The notes: generated by a model from the sequence alone, not told the origin. A stretch of DNA of 64,000 nt from an uncultured Prevotellaceae bacterium (GCA_900316835.1 ONEL01000001.1:269056-333055); one strand, 5' to 3'; positions 44,978 to 56,117 are shown, counted from the stretch's first letter. A program made the numbers and translations.

Positions 44978-46192
44978 TTATAGCTCATCGAGCTTGTTAC
45001 TTCCTATAACATAATAAATCCTGCTTAATATTTTTTTCAAGTCTTCATTGTTGGGCATGAGCCTATGAGCTTTCTCTAGATAGGGCAAAGCCTCTTGATA
45101 GAGCTTGATGGCATCACTCGAACGATGATCATCATTAGCAATAGCTTTGCTATAAAGGGCATTACCAAGGTCGAACAGTCCCATGCCATAGTTGGGATTT
45201 AATTCAACCGCTTTGTTATAAAATGGCAAAGCCGCATCCACACCATTTTGAGTGTAGATTAATCGTCCCTTTAAGTTATAATATTCGGCTACGGTAGAAT
45301 CGGAGCGTAACACTTCATCTAGCAACTCGTTAGCCTCCTCATAGTTTCTAGTCTTGAGATAGTAATTAATCAGAATTCTCACATATCGTGGATCTTTAGC
45401 TCCCAGCTTGTCATGTGCCTCATGGGCTACACTCACAAGATAAATTGTGTCTTGGACTTTAAGCAAAGCATCAATCCATGCGTCGTAGAGACCTTTTTTT
45501 CTATAATTATGATTTCGCGCGTCGGCAAACTTTTCAACAGCTTTAGTGTATTCATTATTTTGGTAAGCTGCAAGACCTTGAAAAAACCTATTATAACCTA
45601 TGATTGTATCGGCCTCAGCTATTTTTCTCTTTTTAGCCCATTCGCTTTGAGCTGTGTTGCAATAGATATCCCATGCTTTATAGGCATTAGCCCAGTCCCC
45701 AGCCAAATAGAAATCCCCTGCGGCGGCACTATAGTCAACAAGATGTTCCAGTACACGATTAACAATATCTTTTGAATACTTGGTCTTAAATTTCCTTTTC
45801 TTTGTCTTCTTATCAATTATTGGATTTCCGCGCTTGTCGGCAAGGAAAATAGTATCTTTCGATAACGCCACTTGAAACTTGTCGTAACCATCAATCAGCG
45901 CTATGGCGGCATCAGTTTGTTTAATCTTCTCTCCTGCAGCTTTATTGTTCATCATCTTGTCATAGATGAAGAATTGTATTTTTCCCGCCACCCACCATGG
46001 CTCAGCCTTCTCACGGGTGTCGGCGTTTTCAAGTGCTTTATTGATTTTTTTTAAAGAGTTCTTGTAGTTGTCGACAGTAAGTGTCATGGCACTAATGTCT
46101 TTTTTTACCTCATCAACAAGACGTTGCTGTGCCATTGCCGGCGCAACAAAGCTCAATAAACCAATCAATGCAAGTACTTTGCTTTTCATCAT
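44978..46192 (-). CDS. Secreted TPR-repeat protein (paralogue A)
   Basis: A 404-residue protein with a signal peptide (SKVLALIGLLSFVAPAMAQ) and several TPR-like helix pairs in the second half (YNRFFQGLAAYQNNEYTKAVEKF; VAEYYNLKGRLIYTQNGVD; NPNYGMGLFDLGNALYSKA). It shares the motif KKTKKRKFKTKYSKDIV with the next gene, so the two are diverged tandem copies. TPR proteins form binding scaffolds; the partner is unknown. Between gyrA's operon end and the lpx operon. Confidence 0.85.
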   Translation of the reverse strand: MMKSKVLALIGLLSFVAPAMAQQRLVDEVKKDISAMTLTVDNYKNSLKKINKALENADTREKAEPWWVAGKIQFFIYDKMMNNKAAGEKIKQTDAAIALIDGYDKFQVALSKDTIFLADKRGNPIIDKKTKKRKFKTKYSKDIVNRVLEHLVDYSAAAGDFYLAGDWANAYKAWDIYCNTAQSEWAKKRKIAEADTIIGYNRFFQGLAAYQNNEYTKAVEKFADARNHNYRKKGLYDAWIDALLKVQDTIYLVSVAHEAHDKLGAKDPRYVRILINYYLKTRNYEEANELLDEVLRSDSTVAEYYNLKGRLIYTQNGVDAALPFYNKAVELNPNYGMGLFDLGNALYSKAIANDDHRSSDAIKLYQEALPYLEKAHRLMPNNEDLKKILSRIYYVIGSNKLDEL

Positions 46193-46227
46193 TTTACCAC
46201 AAGGGAAGTAGATATCCTTTAAATATT

Positions 46228-46273
46228 AACGCTGTGCACAATCATTATTGCCCATAACGTTGTGCACAGCGTT
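46228..46273. terminator. Hairpin between the two TPR genes
   Basis: A perfect 14-base-pair stem (46228-46241 with 46260-46273) with an 18-base loop; each arm contains the palindrome GTGCAC. The U-tract is poor on both sides, so it may be an mRNA-stability structure rather than a strong terminator. Confidence 0.55.
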
Positions 46274-46293
46274 ATTTTAACTATTATAAAATT

Positions 46294-47340
46294 TTATTTT
46301 TTCAGCAAGTCAAGTTTGTACTCAACGTCCTCAATGAAACGACCCGCTTGAGTTTTGCTACCATCCTTATCTAGATCTTTAGCCTTCTTGAACAATGGCA
46401 GTGCTTTCTCATAGAGTGGCACAAGCTTGGGAGCAAGCTGAGCGTTAGTAGCGGTTGGGTTTTCCTCAATAATTTTCTCGGCACGATTATAGATTACACG
46501 ACCCAAGTCATAGAAACCATTGGGAAAATCGTCATCCACTTCACAAGCTTTCTCATAGTAGGGCTCAGCGGCATCCAGTCCATCTTTCTGCTCAACAATA
46601 AAACCTTTCATGTCATACATCAATCCACTAGCAGGATCGGCAGCGATGGCTTGGTCGATGTAACTAATGGCATCGGTATAGTTTTTAGCGTCGCAGTAGT
46701 TTTGGATAATATTTGCTAAGCAAGAGTTTCTGAAGTCTACTACTTGATTTTCAGTATAACCTTTGCCAATAGCATTCTTGAAAGCATTATAGGCAGCATT
46801 GTAGTTTTTAATTTGGTAGGCCGAATATCCCTCATAGAAAGCTACTTCACCAAGTGTAGCATCTTCAAACTGAACATCCTTAGTTAGCGAAGATCCAACA
46901 AGCTGATTGAAGAAGTTGAACGCTTTGAAAGAGGTGGCAAAGTCATTACCCATAAGACCTGAGTTACCCACATTGAGCACATCGTTGATGTGACCCGAGA
47001 GCATTGCAACAATGTCCTTCGAGTATTTTGTTTTGAATTTAGGCTTACCGGTTTTCTTGTCCATCTTAGGAGTGCCATCTTTGTTAGTCTCAATGATGGT
47101 ATCCAGTGGCAACGCCTTTTGCAAGAGTTCAAATCCATTCATCAAGGCTGTAGCACGCTCGCCAACTGTAGGGTCGGGAGCATCGGGGTTTTGCCCATGA
47201 GCCAAAGTGTATTCTCCAAAGAGTTTGTCATACTTGTCAAACTCGGCCTTACCCGCTTTGAACAGTTCTTCGGCAGTTTGAGCCTGTGCTCCCATCACCA
47301 TGAGTGATGCGCAAGCAACAAATAAGAAAATCTTTTTCAT
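46294..47340 (-). CDS. Secreted TPR-repeat protein (paralogue B)
   Basis: A 348-residue protein with a signal peptide (KIFLFVACASLMVMGAQAQ) and TPR-like units (GEVAFYEGYSAYQIKNYNAA; YCDAKNYTDAISYIDQAIAA; EPYYEKACEVDDDFPNGFYDLG). It shares KKTGKPKFKTKYSKDIV with the neighbouring 404-residue protein. Likely a periplasmic or outer-membrane-associated scaffold. It starts 52 bases after the gyrA stop, on the same strand, so it may be read from the gyrA transcript. Confidence 0.85.
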   Translation of the reverse strand: MKKIFLFVACASLMVMGAQAQTAEELFKAGKAEFDKYDKLFGEYTLAHGQNPDAPDPTVGERATALMNGFELLQKALPLDTIIETNKDGTPKMDKKTGKPKFKTKYSKDIVAMLSGHINDVLNVGNSGLMGNDFATSFKAFNFFNQLVGSSLTKDVQFEDATLGEVAFYEGYSAYQIKNYNAAYNAFKNAIGKGYTENQVVDFRNSCLANIIQNYCDAKNYTDAISYIDQAIAADPASGLMYDMKGFIVEQKDGLDAAEPYYEKACEVDDDFPNGFYDLGRVIYNRAEKIIEENPTATNAQLAPKLVPLYEKALPLFKKAKDLDKDGSKTQAGRFIEDVEYKLDLLKK

Positions 47341-47392
47341 AATTCAACTAAAAAATTATTGTTATTAATGTTGGTTATATTGTCACATTTTA

Positions 47393-50005
47393 TTAATTGT
47401 CAATGTCGTCGAAGGGTAAAGTACCTTCTTGGTCATAAGACTGATTATTGTTGTTATCGTTTAATTGGTCATCATTATTTTCAATGATTTGTTGTTCCTC
47501 GGCAGGGAATTCAAGATTCTGTTGCAAGCCTTCACCCTCAGGGATATATTCCTCTATTTTTTCGGGTTCAGAGTCAACTTTACAAACCGATGCTATCTCA
47601 TCATTCTTCTTCTCAAGGTTAATTAGTCTCACACCTTGAGTAGCACGTCCTTGAACACGCAAATCAGCGACCTTGAGGCGAATGGTGATGCCTGACTTGT
47701 TAATGATAACAATATCATTGCTGTCATTAACGTTGCGTATCGAGATTAGCTTACCAGTCTTTTCTGTAATATTAATTGTCTTGACGCCCTTAGCACCACG
47801 GTTAGTCACACGGTAATCATCAAGTTTTGAACGCTTGCCCATACCTTGTTCCGAAACCACAAGCACATCGTCTTGCGCACTAGAACGCATGCAAACCATT
47901 CCAATTACCGCATCGTCATCGTCATCAAGAGTCATACCCTTAACGCCAGTTGCTGTTCTACCCATTGGGCGAACTTTGGTTTCAGAGAAGCGTATTGCAC
48001 GACCATTGCGGTTGGCCATTACAATTTCAGAATCTCCCTCGGTGAGCACAGCCCCAATGAGTTGGTCGTCTTCCCTAATGTTAAGAGCATTAACACCATT
48101 TACACGTGGACGAGAGAACTCCGAAAGTCGGGTACGTTTCACGATGCCATTCTTAGTGCCAAAAACGATAAAGTGGTTTTGGTTATATTCGGGGTCTTTC
48201 AACTTAGTGGCTCGAATGAATGCATAGATGCGATTCTCAGGTCCAATATTGAGCACATTTTGTATAGCGCGTCCCTTTGAATTCTTGGCACCTTCAGGAA
48301 TCTCAAACACACGTAGCCAGTAGCAACGTCCCAATGCAGTGAAGAACAGCATGTAGTTGTGATTGGTGGCTTCATAGATATATTCGATGAAGTCCTCATC
48401 GCGCGTAGCACTACCCTTTGCTCCCACTCCACCGCGATTTTGAGTGCGATATTCGCTCAATGGTGTGCGCTTGATATAACCAAAGTGAGAGATAGTGATA
48501 ATCATGGGATCGTCGGGATAGAAGTCCTCAGCATTCATCTCCTCGGCTGCATACTCGATTTGAGTGCGACGCTCATCACCAAATTTCTCACGCACTTCGA
48601 TTAACTCATCTTCCATCACCTTGCGGCAAACGTCGGGGTTAGTCAAAATTTCCTCTAGGTGCTCAATAGTTTTCAAGAGCTCTTCCATCTCGGCATGCAG
48701 CTTGTCTTGCTCAAGATTAGTGAGCTGACGCAGGCGCATCTCGACGATGGCTCGCGTTTGCACGTCATCAAGGTTAAATCTCTCACCCAAGCGTTGCCGT
48801 GCCTCATCGGTGGTTTTACTGCTACGAATAATGTGAATTACTTCGTCAATATTATCACTGGCAATGATAAGTCCCTCAAGGATATGAGCACGTTCTTTAG
48901 CTTTCTTGAGCTCATACTCGGTGCGTCTTATAACCACCTCGTGCCTGTGCTCTAGGAAGTATTCAAGCATCTGCTTGAGGTTCACCGTTTGTGGGCGCCC
49001 CTTAACCAGACACACATTATTAACGCTGAATGACGACTGCAACTCAGTCATCTTGTAAAGCTTGTTGAGTAGTACATTAGCGTTAAAATCTTTCTTAACG
49101 TCAATCACGATGCGCATGCCATGACGGTCGCTCTCGTCGTTGATGTTAGAAATGCCGTCAATGCGCTTGTCTTCCACTAGCGAAGCTATATTTTCAATGA
49201 GCTCGCGCTTATTAACATTGTAAGGAATCTCGGTTACAACAATCTTGTCATGACCATTATGAGTCTCAATCTCGGCTTTAGAACGAATGACAATGCGTCC
49301 TTTACCGGTCTCAAATGCGTCTTTAACTCCCTGATAGCCATGAATTATACCACCAGTAGGGAAATCGGGGGCGATGATATATTTCATCAATCCCTCGGTG
49401 TCGATTTCAGGGTTCTCAAGAACGGCAAGACATGCATTAATCGACTCGGTGAGGTTGTGTGGAGCCATATTGGTCGCCATGCCCACCGCAATACCCGATG
49501 CTCCATTGACAAGAAGATTAGGGAAACGAGTAGGTAACACTTCGGGCTCTTCCAGAGTGTTGTCGAAGTTTGGGACAAAATTGACTGTGTCCTTGTCCAT
49601 GTCGCGCATCATTTCCTCACCCATTTTTCCTAGGCGAGCCTCGGTATAACGCATAGCAGCTGGGCTATCGCCGTCAACCGAGCCAAAGTTTCCTTGTCCG
49701 TCTACTAGAGGATAACGCATTGCCCAGTCCTGGGCCAATCGCACCATGGCAAAATAAACCGACGAGTCGCCATGAGGATGATACTTACCAAGCACATCTC
49801 CCACAATGCGTGCCGATTTCTTGTAGGGAGCATTAGAAAAGTTCCCCAGTTTCTCCATACCGTAGAGCACACGTCTGTGCACTGGCTTAAAGCCATCACG
49901 CACATCAGGTAGTGCTCTCGAAACGATTACCGACATTGAATAATCAATGTAGCTGGTTTTCATTTCGTTTTCGATATTGATCTCAATAATTCGATCGTTA
50001 TTCAT
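47393..50005 (-). CDS. gyrA: DNA gyrase subunit A
   Basis: An 870-residue type IIA topoisomerase A subunit. The catalytic Tyr is Tyr120 in [10 protein letters not shown]. The quinolone region reads [12 protein letters not shown], with Ser81 at the E. coli Ser83 position and Phe85 at the Asp87 position. The C-terminal six-bladed domain has GyrA-box-like [10 protein letters not shown] and [13 protein letters not shown] repeats and ends in an acidic, Asn-rich tail. The subunit cuts and rejoins DNA for negative supercoiling; gyrB is not in the window. Confidence 0.97.
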   Translation of the reverse strand: MNNDRIIEINIENEMKTSYIDYSMSVIVSRALPDVRDGFKPVHRRVLYGMEKLGNFSNAPYKKSARIVGDVLGKYHPHGDSSVYFAMVRLAQDWAMRYPLVDGQGNFGSVDGDSPAAMRYTEARLGKMGEEMMRDMDKDTVNFVPNFDNTLEEPEVLPTRFPNLLVNGASGIAVGMATNMAPHNLTESINACLAVLENPEIDTEGLMKYIIAPDFPTGGIIHGYQGVKDAFETGKGRIVIRSKAEIETHNGHDKIVVTEIPYNVNKRELIENIASLVEDKRIDGISNINDESDRHGMRIVIDVKKDFNANVLLNKLYKMTELQSSFSVNNVCLVKGRPQTVNLKQMLEYFLEHRHEVVIRRTEYELKKAKERAHILEGLIIASDNIDEVIHIIRSSKTTDEARQRLGERFNLDDVQTRAIVEMRLRQLTNLEQDKLHAEMEELLKTIEHLEEILTNPDVCRKVMEDELIEVREKFGDERRTQIEYAAEEMNAEDFYPDDPMIITISHFGYIKRTPLSEYRTQNRGGVGAKGSATRDEDFIEYIYEATNHNYMLFFTALGRCYWLRVFEIPEGAKNSKGRAIQNVLNIGPENRIYAFIRATKLKDPEYNQNHFIVFGTKNGIVKRTRLSEFSRPRVNGVNALNIREDDQLIGAVLTEGDSEIVMANRNGRAIRFSETKVRPMGRTATGVKGMTLDDDDDAVIGMVCMRSSAQDDVLVVSEQGMGKRSKLDDYRVTNRGAKGVKTINITEKTGKLISIRNVNDSNDIVIINKSGITIRLKVADLRVQGRATQGVRLINLEKKNDEIASVCKVDSEPEKIEEYIPEGEGLQQNLEFPAEEQQIIENNDDQLNDNNNNQSYDQEGTLPFDDIDN

Positions 50006-50102
50006 TTCAAAATATTTAAAATTTTACATAGGGCATGCTGCAAATCCAGCGAAATTTTGCCTCAATCCTCACAGGCATGCCATTATCATTAATTTTAACT
50101 TA

Positions 50103-50110
50103 CAAAGATA
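50103..50110 (-). promoter_or_regulatory. Putative -7 box for gyrA
   Basis: On the minus strand this reads TATCTTTG (TAnnTTTG), about 97 bases before the gyrA ATG. A -33 element is not clear. Confidence 0.4.
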
Positions 50111-50226
50111 ATGATTTTCTTTGAAATATATCACATTATTAATTGAATATTTTCATCATAAAATTGGCACGAGAATTGCATTTAAGAATTTTTAGTTATT
50201 AAGGAGGATTAGTATAATATTTTTAT

Positions 50227-50234
50227 TACTTTTG
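50227..50234 (+). promoter_or_regulatory. Putative -7 box for the clpC-like gene
   Basis: TACTTTTG matches TAnnTTTG and lies 56 bases before the ATG at 50291. It supports 50291 as the true start and thus the short form of the protein. Confidence 0.5.
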
Positions 50235-50290
50235 CAGCCCTTAAATAGCTTTCAAAGGTTATTAATAAAGTGAACACTGATTGATAAAAT

Positions 50291-52447
50291 ATGACTTATA
50301 AAGAATTAGACCTACTTAACAAGAATGAGCTCATGACACTCATGCAACAAAGAATTGACCCCATTGTTGATGGTGTTGACTTTGCTAGCGATGAGGATGA
50401 TGAGGACATGGACGATGGCCCGTCAGGTAGTGGCTCACAGGCATCGGGTGCTGGAGGTGAGAAACGCACCCAGCGACGTAATGTCACAAAAAATGACAAT
50501 GCGACACCCACCATCAACAAGTATGGCAAAGATATCACCAAGCAGGCTGCTAACCATGAGCTAGACCCAGTTGTGGGACGTGAGCGCGAGATAGAGCGAC
50601 TGGCGCAAATTTTAAGCCGCCGCAAGAAAAACAATCCTGTGCTAATTGGTGAGCCTGGTGTTGGAAAATCGGCTATCGTCGAGGGGCTGGCTCAACGCAT
50701 TGTTGAACGCAAGGTGGCTCGTGGTCTCATGGACAAGCGCATTGTAGCGCTCGACATGGCAGGAGTTGTTGCCGGCACAAAATATCGTGGTCAGTTTGAG
50801 GAAAGAATCAAGGCAATTATTGATGAAGCGTCGAGCTGTGATGACATAATATTGTTCATTGATGAGATTCACACAATTGTGGGTGCGGGTAACGCCAGTG
50901 GCTCAATGGACGCAGCCAACCTACTCAAGCCAGCTCTTGCCCGAGGAGAACTGCAATGCATTGGTGCCACCACGCTTGATGAATACCGCAAAAACATTGA
51001 GAAAGATGGCGCCCTCGAGCGTCGTTTCCAGAAGGTTATTGTTGATGCGTCCACTCCCGAGGAGACCCTAGAAATATTAACAAACATCAAGGATGCCTAT
51101 GAGAAGCACCATGGTGTTAACTATACCGAAGCCGCATTAAAAGCCTGCGTCACTCTAACCGATCGTTACATTAGCGACCGCGCCTTCCCCGACAAGGCTA
51201 TTGATGCGCTAGATGAAGCTGGTTCACGAGTTCATATTTCTAAAGTGGAAACACCCAAGGAGATAGAAGAACTAGAGAAACAAATACAAGAGGCTCAGGA
51301 GAATAAGCTCAAAGCGGTTCAAGCACAAAATTTTGAAAGCGCCGCCAATTATCGCGACCGACAAGAAAAACTAAAGCTAGAACTCCAGGATTTCAAAGCC
51401 AAGTGGGAGGATGAGCTTGACAAGAAGCGTGAGACAGTCGATGAAAACGACATTGCTCAAGTGGTGGCTATGATGACTGGGGTGCCAGTGCAACGCATAG
51501 CCCAGAGCGAAGGCATTAGACTTCTTGGCATGAACGATGAGCTAAAAACCAAGATAATAGGGCAAGATGAGGCTATCGACAAGATTGCCAAGGCAATAAG
51601 ACGCAACCGTGTGGGCTTGAAAGACCCTAATCGTCCCATTGGCTCTTTCATGTTCCTGGGACCAACAGGCGTGGGCAAGACCTTGCTTGCCAAGCGTCTT
51701 GCTGAATTTCTCTTTAACTCACCCGATGCATTAATTCGCATCGACATGAGTGAATACATGGAGAAGTTTAATGTGTCACGACTGGTGGGAGCGCCTCCAG
51801 GCTACGTGGGTTATGAGGAAGGTGGACAACTCACGGAGAAAGTGCGTCGCCATCCTTACTCGGTAGTGCTTCTTGACGAGATAGAGAAAGCTCACCCCGA
51901 CGTGTTCAACATGCTACTTCAAGTTCTTGATGAAGGGGCATTAACCGACAGCTTGGGCAGGAAGGTAGATTTTAAGAACACTATTATAATCATGACATCA
52001 AACATTGGTACACGAGAACTTAAGGACTTCGGTGCCGGTGTGGGCTTCAACACACAGGAACTCACAAAGGAACGCTCCGACTCGGTAATCCGAAAAGCGC
52101 TGAACCGCAGTTTCTCTCCTGAGTTTCTCAACCGCGTTGATGACATTATTACCTTCTCAAGCCTCGGCAAGAACGATATCCTCAAAATTGTGGATATTGA
52201 GTTAGAAATGTTCTATAAGCGCGTAGAAGAACTAGGTCACAAGCTTATCATTACCGATGCCGCTAAGAATTTTGTCGCCGACGCCGGTTTTGACATCCAA
52301 TATGGTGCCCGCCCACTGAAGCGAGCTATCCAAACTCATATCGAGGACCCAATGTCAGAACTACTGCTCAAGCACGAGGACGCAACAGGAGCGACAATAA
52401 CTATTGACGTCAAAGATAATGAAATTATTGCCACCCTCAATCAATAA
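50291..52447 (+). CDS. clpC: ClpC-type AAA+ unfoldase lacking the N-terminal Clp_N domain
   Basis: A 718-residue two-AAA+ ATPase. Walker A of domain 1 is GEPGVGKS (120-127) with Walker [10 protein letters not shown]; domain 2 has [16 protein letters not shown] and [18 protein letters not shown]-like motif ([15 protein letters not shown]) in the middle region marks it as ClpC rather than ClpB. The usual N-terminal pair of Clp_N repeats (about 140 residues) is missing: only 20 residues and an acidic linker ([13 protein letters not shown]) precede domain 1. ClpC unfolds proteins for ClpP. No upstream coding remnant of a Clp_N domain is visible, so adaptor binding may differ. Confidence 0.9.
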   Translation: MTYKELDLLNKNELMTLMQQRIDPIVDGVDFASDEDDEDMDDGPSGSGSQASGAGGEKRTQRRNVTKNDNATPTINKYGKDITKQAANHELDPVVGREREIERLAQILSRRKKNNPVLIGEPGVGKSAIVEGLAQRIVERKVARGLMDKRIVALDMAGVVAGTKYRGQFEERIKAIIDEASSCDDIILFIDEIHTIVGAGNASGSMDAANLLKPALARGELQCIGATTLDEYRKNIEKDGALERRFQKVIVDASTPEETLEILTNIKDAYEKHHGVNYTEAALKACVTLTDRYISDRAFPDKAIDALDEAGSRVHISKVETPKEIEELEKQIQEAQENKLKAVQAQNFESAANYRDRQEKLKLELQDFKAKWEDELDKKRETVDENDIAQVVAMMTGVPVQRIAQSEGIRLLGMNDELKTKIIGQDEAIDKIAKAIRRNRVGLKDPNRPIGSFMFLGPTGVGKTLLAKRLAEFLFNSPDALIRIDMSEYMEKFNVSRLVGAPPGYVGYEEGGQLTEKVRRHPYSVVLLDEIEKAHPDVFNMLLQVLDEGALTDSLGRKVDFKNTIIIMTSNIGTRELKDFGAGVGFNTQELTKERSDSVIRKALNRSFSPEFLNRVDDIITFSSLGKNDILKIVDIELEMFYKRVEELGHKLIITDAAKNFVADAGFDIQYGARPLKRAIQTHIEDPMSELLLKHEDATGATITIDVKDNEIIATLNQ

Positions 52448-52471
52448 GTGACAATATTTCACAATAGCAAC

Positions 52472-52508
52472 TATAAATGTCACACCACAATGGTTGTGGC
52501 ATTTTTTT
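52472..52508 (+). terminator. Terminator after the clpC-like gene
   Basis: A hairpin with inner stem CCACAA/TTGTGG (52483-52488 with 52492-52497), loop TGG, followed by a run of eight T. Confidence 0.85.
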
Positions 52509-52554
52509 TGCTACATTATTAGTCAAAACATAATAATAAAAAACTATTTACAAT

Positions 52555-54600
52555 ATGGCAAAAGGTTCAATTGGGGTTACTACAAATAATATATTCCCCG
52601 TAATTAAAAAATTCTTATACAGCGACCACGAGATATTCTTGCGTGAGCTAGTTTCAAACGCTGTTGATGCTACACAAAAATTAAAAACCCTCGCCGTAGC
52701 AGGAGAGTTTAAGGGTGACACACAAGACCTGAAAGTAAACATAATCCTTGATAAGGATGCTGGAACCCTCACGGTTAGTGATAATGGCATTGGCATGACC
52801 CAAGATGAGGTCGACAAATACATTAATCAAATAGCATTCTCGGGAGCTGAGGAGTTTCTTAACAAGTATAAAGACAGCGCTAATGCTATAATTGGCCACT
52901 TTGGACTGGGATTCTACTCGGCATTCATGGTATCAAAGAAGGTTGAAATTCGCACTAAATCCTACCAAGAAGGTTCAAAGCCTGTGCTATGGTCATGTAA
53001 CGGCTCACCTGAATATGAAATGAGTGAGTGTGACAAGTCCGAACGAGGAACCGACATTGTTCTCTATATAGATGATGATGAAAAAGAATTCCTGGAGCAA
53101 TCACGCATAAGCACACTGCTTAATAAGTATTGCAAGTTCTTGCCAGTACCAGTAGTGTTTGGAAAGGAGCAAGAGTGGAAAGATGGTAAATATGTCGACA
53201 CCGACAAGGACAAGGTTATCAACGACATTGAACCATTGTGGGCACGCAAGCCCAGTGAGCTCAAGGATGAAGATTATATCAAGTTCTATCACGCAATCCA
53301 GCCGGCTCAAGATGACCCATTGTTCTGGATACACCTAAATGTTGACTATCCATTCACCTTGACTGGTATTCTTTATTTCCCAAAGATTAAAAACAATCTT
53401 GACATTCGCAAAGACCGCATTCAGCTCTATTGCAACCAGGTGTTTGTAACCGATAGTGTAGAAGGAGTCGTCCCCGAGTTCATGATGCTGCTCCAAGGCG
53501 TTATCGATAGTCCCGATATTCCTCTAAACGTTTCGAGGTCTTACCTACAAGCCGACCGCAACGTGAAGAAGATATCTTCCTACATCACCAAGAAAGTCGC
53601 AAGTCGCCTTGAGGAAATTGCCAAGAACGACGCTAAGGCATTTGAGGAAAAATGGAATGATATCAAGATTTTCATTGAATATGGAATGCTCAGCGATGAG
53701 AAATTCAAGGAAGCAGCGGCTAAGTTTGCCTTACTTCAAAACACTGACGGCAAATACTTTAAGCTAGAAGAATATAAAGAACTAATCAAGGGAAACCAGA
53801 CCGACAAGGATGGCAACTTGATTTATCTCTATGCAACCGACAAAACTGCCCAGTACACCTATATTAAATCAGCCCAAGAAAAAGGTTATGATGTACTAGT
53901 AATGGATGGGCAGCTAGATATTCCATTTGTGGGACTACTCGAGCAGATGAATGAGAAATCGCGCTTTGTGCGTGTGGATAGCGATGTTGTTGACAACCTT
54001 GTACGCAAAGAAGACACCAAGGATGCAGAACTCACAACCGAGCAACGCGAGATTGCCACCACATTGTTTAAATCGCAAATTCCCGCCATCGATAAGAGCG
54101 AGTTTATGGTAACCTATGCCGCAATGTCGCCTACGGCTCAACCAGTAGTCATCACTCAGAGTGAGTACATGCGACGCATGAAGGACATGGCTGTATTCCA
54201 GCCTGGCATGAGTTTCTACGGAGAATTCCCCGACACTTACAATTTCACTCTTAATACCAATCATCCACTCATTAAGAGAGTAATTGACAATGCTACCGCG
54301 GCAGTCAAAGAAGAGCTAAAGCCCATTGATGATGAACTAGCCGCAACTAATGCTGTTATTAAGGCGATTCGAGATCTTGACAAGGACAACAAAGGTGTGC
54401 CAGAAGATAAGAAAGAAGACCTCAAGAAAAATGAAGACAAAGCTCATGCGTTGCGCGACAAGAAAGACGAAATCATCACCAATTATGCCAATGGGCAAGA
54501 CACCGTTAAGCAACTCATCGACATCGCGTTGCTGGGCAATGGTTTGCTCAAGGGAGAGGATTTGAATGCGTTCCTAAAACGCTCGGTTGATTTACTATAA
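52555..54600 (+). CDS. htpG: Molecular chaperone HtpG (Hsp90)
   Basis: A 681-residue Hsp90. The GHKL ATP site is shown by ELVSNAVDATQKL, VSDNGIGMTQDEV and IGHFGLGFYSAFMV; the middle domain has NLDIRKDRIQLYCNQVFV and IPLNVSRSYLQADRNVKKI (catalytic Arg region). Longer C-terminal part than in E. coli, which I regard as normal for this phylum. ATP-driven chaperone in the cytoplasm. Follows the clpC-like gene after a terminator; both are protein quality-control genes. Confidence 0.96.
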   Translation: MAKGSIGVTTNNIFPVIKKFLYSDHEIFLRELVSNAVDATQKLKTLAVAGEFKGDTQDLKVNIILDKDAGTLTVSDNGIGMTQDEVDKYINQIAFSGAEEFLNKYKDSANAIIGHFGLGFYSAFMVSKKVEIRTKSYQEGSKPVLWSCNGSPEYEMSECDKSERGTDIVLYIDDDEKEFLEQSRISTLLNKYCKFLPVPVVFGKEQEWKDGKYVDTDKDKVINDIEPLWARKPSELKDEDYIKFYHAIQPAQDDPLFWIHLNVDYPFTLTGILYFPKIKNNLDIRKDRIQLYCNQVFVTDSVEGVVPEFMMLLQGVIDSPDIPLNVSRSYLQADRNVKKISSYITKKVASRLEEIAKNDAKAFEEKWNDIKIFIEYGMLSDEKFKEAAAKFALLQNTDGKYFKLEEYKELIKGNQTDKDGNLIYLYATDKTAQYTYIKSAQEKGYDVLVMDGQLDIPFVGLLEQMNEKSRFVRVDSDVVDNLVRKEDTKDAELTTEQREIATTLFKSQIPAIDKSEFMVTYAAMSPTAQPVVITQSEYMRRMKDMAVFQPGMSFYGEFPDTYNFTLNTNHPLIKRVIDNATAAVKEELKPIDDELAATNAVIKAIRDLDKDNKGVPEDKKEDLKKNEDKAHALRDKKDEIITNYANGQDTVKQLIDIALLGNGLLKGEDLNAFLKRSVDLL

Positions 54601-54627
54601 TAATTTCAGCCCATTACCTTAAAGAAA

Positions 54628-54662
54628 GACAGGATTTCACTTGAGTGAAGTCCTGTCATTTT
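54628..54662. terminator. Bidirectional terminator between htpG and dnaA
   Basis: A 13-base-pair stem (54628-54640 with 54645-54657, one G-U pair) with loop TTGA, then ATTTTC. It lies between convergent genes. Confidence 0.8.
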
Positions 54663-54707
54663 CTTATAGTATCAAGCTTATAACGCTTCATCACAAGAAG
54701 CATTATA

Positions 54708-56117
54708 TCATCTTAATTCATTCTCGATGAGTTCTACCTCGTGACGGAATTTCTTTTCTATCGAGAGGCGTTGCTCAATTTGCTTGCAAGCATGCAACAC
54801 TGTGGCATGGTCACGTGAGAGCTTCAAGCCAATGTTGGTTGATGACATTTGTGTCGATTTCTTGGTGAGATACATCACTAGCTGGCGTGCATCGCTCACT
54901 TCTCGCTTGCGTGTCTTGCCATAAAGCAATTCCAAGTCAATCTTATAGTACCGTGAAACAGTTTCGGCAATCATCTCAAACGTGAGCTGTTTCTTGTTAA
55001 CTTTAACACTGTTACCAATCACAGTTTTTGCGAGATCTAAGTCAATCTCTTGGTTCAGCATTGTGGCATGAGCAAGCAATGCCACTACAATTCCTTCCAA
55101 GTCGCGCACGCTCTCGGTCACATTCTCGGCAATGTATTCTATAACATCATCGGTCATCGCCAGTCCGTCTTGTGCAGCTCTCATCTTGAGCACTCCACGG
55201 CGCAATTCCATGTCGGGCTTATAAAGCTCAACTGTCATGCCCCACTTGAAACGAGAGATGAGACGTGGAACCATACCATCCAGTTCAGAAGGACGACAGT
55301 CGCACGACATGATGAGTTGTTTCTGGTTTTGATGCAGATGGTTGAAAATGTGGAAGAATGTGTTTTGAGTTGCAGTCTTGCCAGCAAGTTCTTGAATGTC
55401 GTCAAGAATGAGAACATCAATGCTTTGATAGAAGCTGATAAACTCATTAACCTTGTTTTGCTTAACGGCACTGGTGTATTGCATCTCAAAGATGCGAGAT
55501 GTGGTATAAAGAACCCTAGTGCGAGGACGCAATTCCTTGATTCTAATACCTATGGCTTGGATAAGATGAGTTTTACCCACGCCAGTGGTACCAAAGACAA
55601 ACATTGGATTGAAAGTCTTGCAGTTAGGATCCTCGGCAATAGCTTTACCCACACTCACTGCCAGCTTGTTGCTAGTGCTACAACAGTAGTTCTCAAAGGT
55701 GTAACGAGGATTAAGCTGAGGGTCGATGTCATCGAGTTCAACTTGTTCAAATGGATTTGCAACCTGTTGTGACTGCTTGTTGACTTTGCTATTTAGTTTC
55801 ACACTCGAATGGTCGTGCTCCAGAGTTACCGAAGAGCTGGGAGTTCCTTCTACTATATTAAAAGAGTAGAAGAGTTTCACATCTTGCCCATAAACACGAC
55901 GCAAAACCGAACTAAAAAGCTGGAAGTAATTATTCTCAATTTGCTGAACAAAGTATTGTGATGGCAATTTTATGGTGAGCTTATTATCCTTATAACTCAC
56001 TGCGACAATAGGCTCGAACCACACGCTGAACTGCTCTGGTTCAAGATTGTCACGCAGGATTGAAAGGCATTTACTCCACAATTCCATGTTATTATCTATA
56101 TTCACTTCTTTGTTCAT
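54708..56117 (-). CDS. dnaA: Chromosomal replication initiator protein DnaA
   Basis: A 469-residue DnaA. Domain I is MELWSKCLSILRDNLEPEQF (starting near residue 11); the AAA+ domain has Walker A GTTGVGKT (176-183) and Walker B VLILDDIQEL; domain IV has the DNA-binding signature SRDHATVLHACKQIEQRL. It binds DnaA boxes and opens the origin. Start at 56117 or ATG 56087 (MELW); both give a full domain I. Unlike in many bacteria, dnaN and recF are not adjacent. The upstream 283 bases are AT-rich. Confidence 0.96.
   Translation of the reverse strand: MNKEVNIDNNMELWSKCLSILRDNLEPEQFSVWFEPIVAVSYKDNKLTIKLPSQYFVQQIENNYFQLFSSVLRRVYGQDVKLFYSFNIVEGTPSSSVTLEHDHSSVKLNSKVNKQSQQVANPFEQVELDDIDPQLNPRYTFENYCCSTSNKLAVSVGKAIAEDPNCKTFNPMFVFGTTGVGKTHLIQAIGIRIKELRPRTRVLYTTSRIFEMQYTSAVKQNKVNEFISFYQSIDVLILDDIQELAGKTATQNTFFHIFNHLHQNQKQLIMSCDCRPSELDGMVPRLISRFKWGMTVELYKPDMELRRGVLKMRAAQDGLAMTDDVIEYIAENVTESVRDLEGIVVALLAHATMLNQEIDLDLAKTVIGNSVKVNKKQLTFEMIAETVSRYYKIDLELLYGKTRKREVSDARQLVMYLTKKSTQMSSTNIGLKLSRDHATVLHACKQIEQRLSIEKKFRHEVELIENELR

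Noticed and set aside
49744..49770. Quinolone-resistance change in gyrA (Phe at the Asp87-equivalent position)
   Set aside because: From memory, Phe at this place is normal in Bacteroides-type GyrA, and the key Ser at the Ser83 position is intact, so it is not evidence for resistance.
55050..55772. 240-codon open frame on the plus strand
   Set aside because: It lies wholly inside dnaA on the opposite strand; the dnaA product has all family motifs, and this translation has none.
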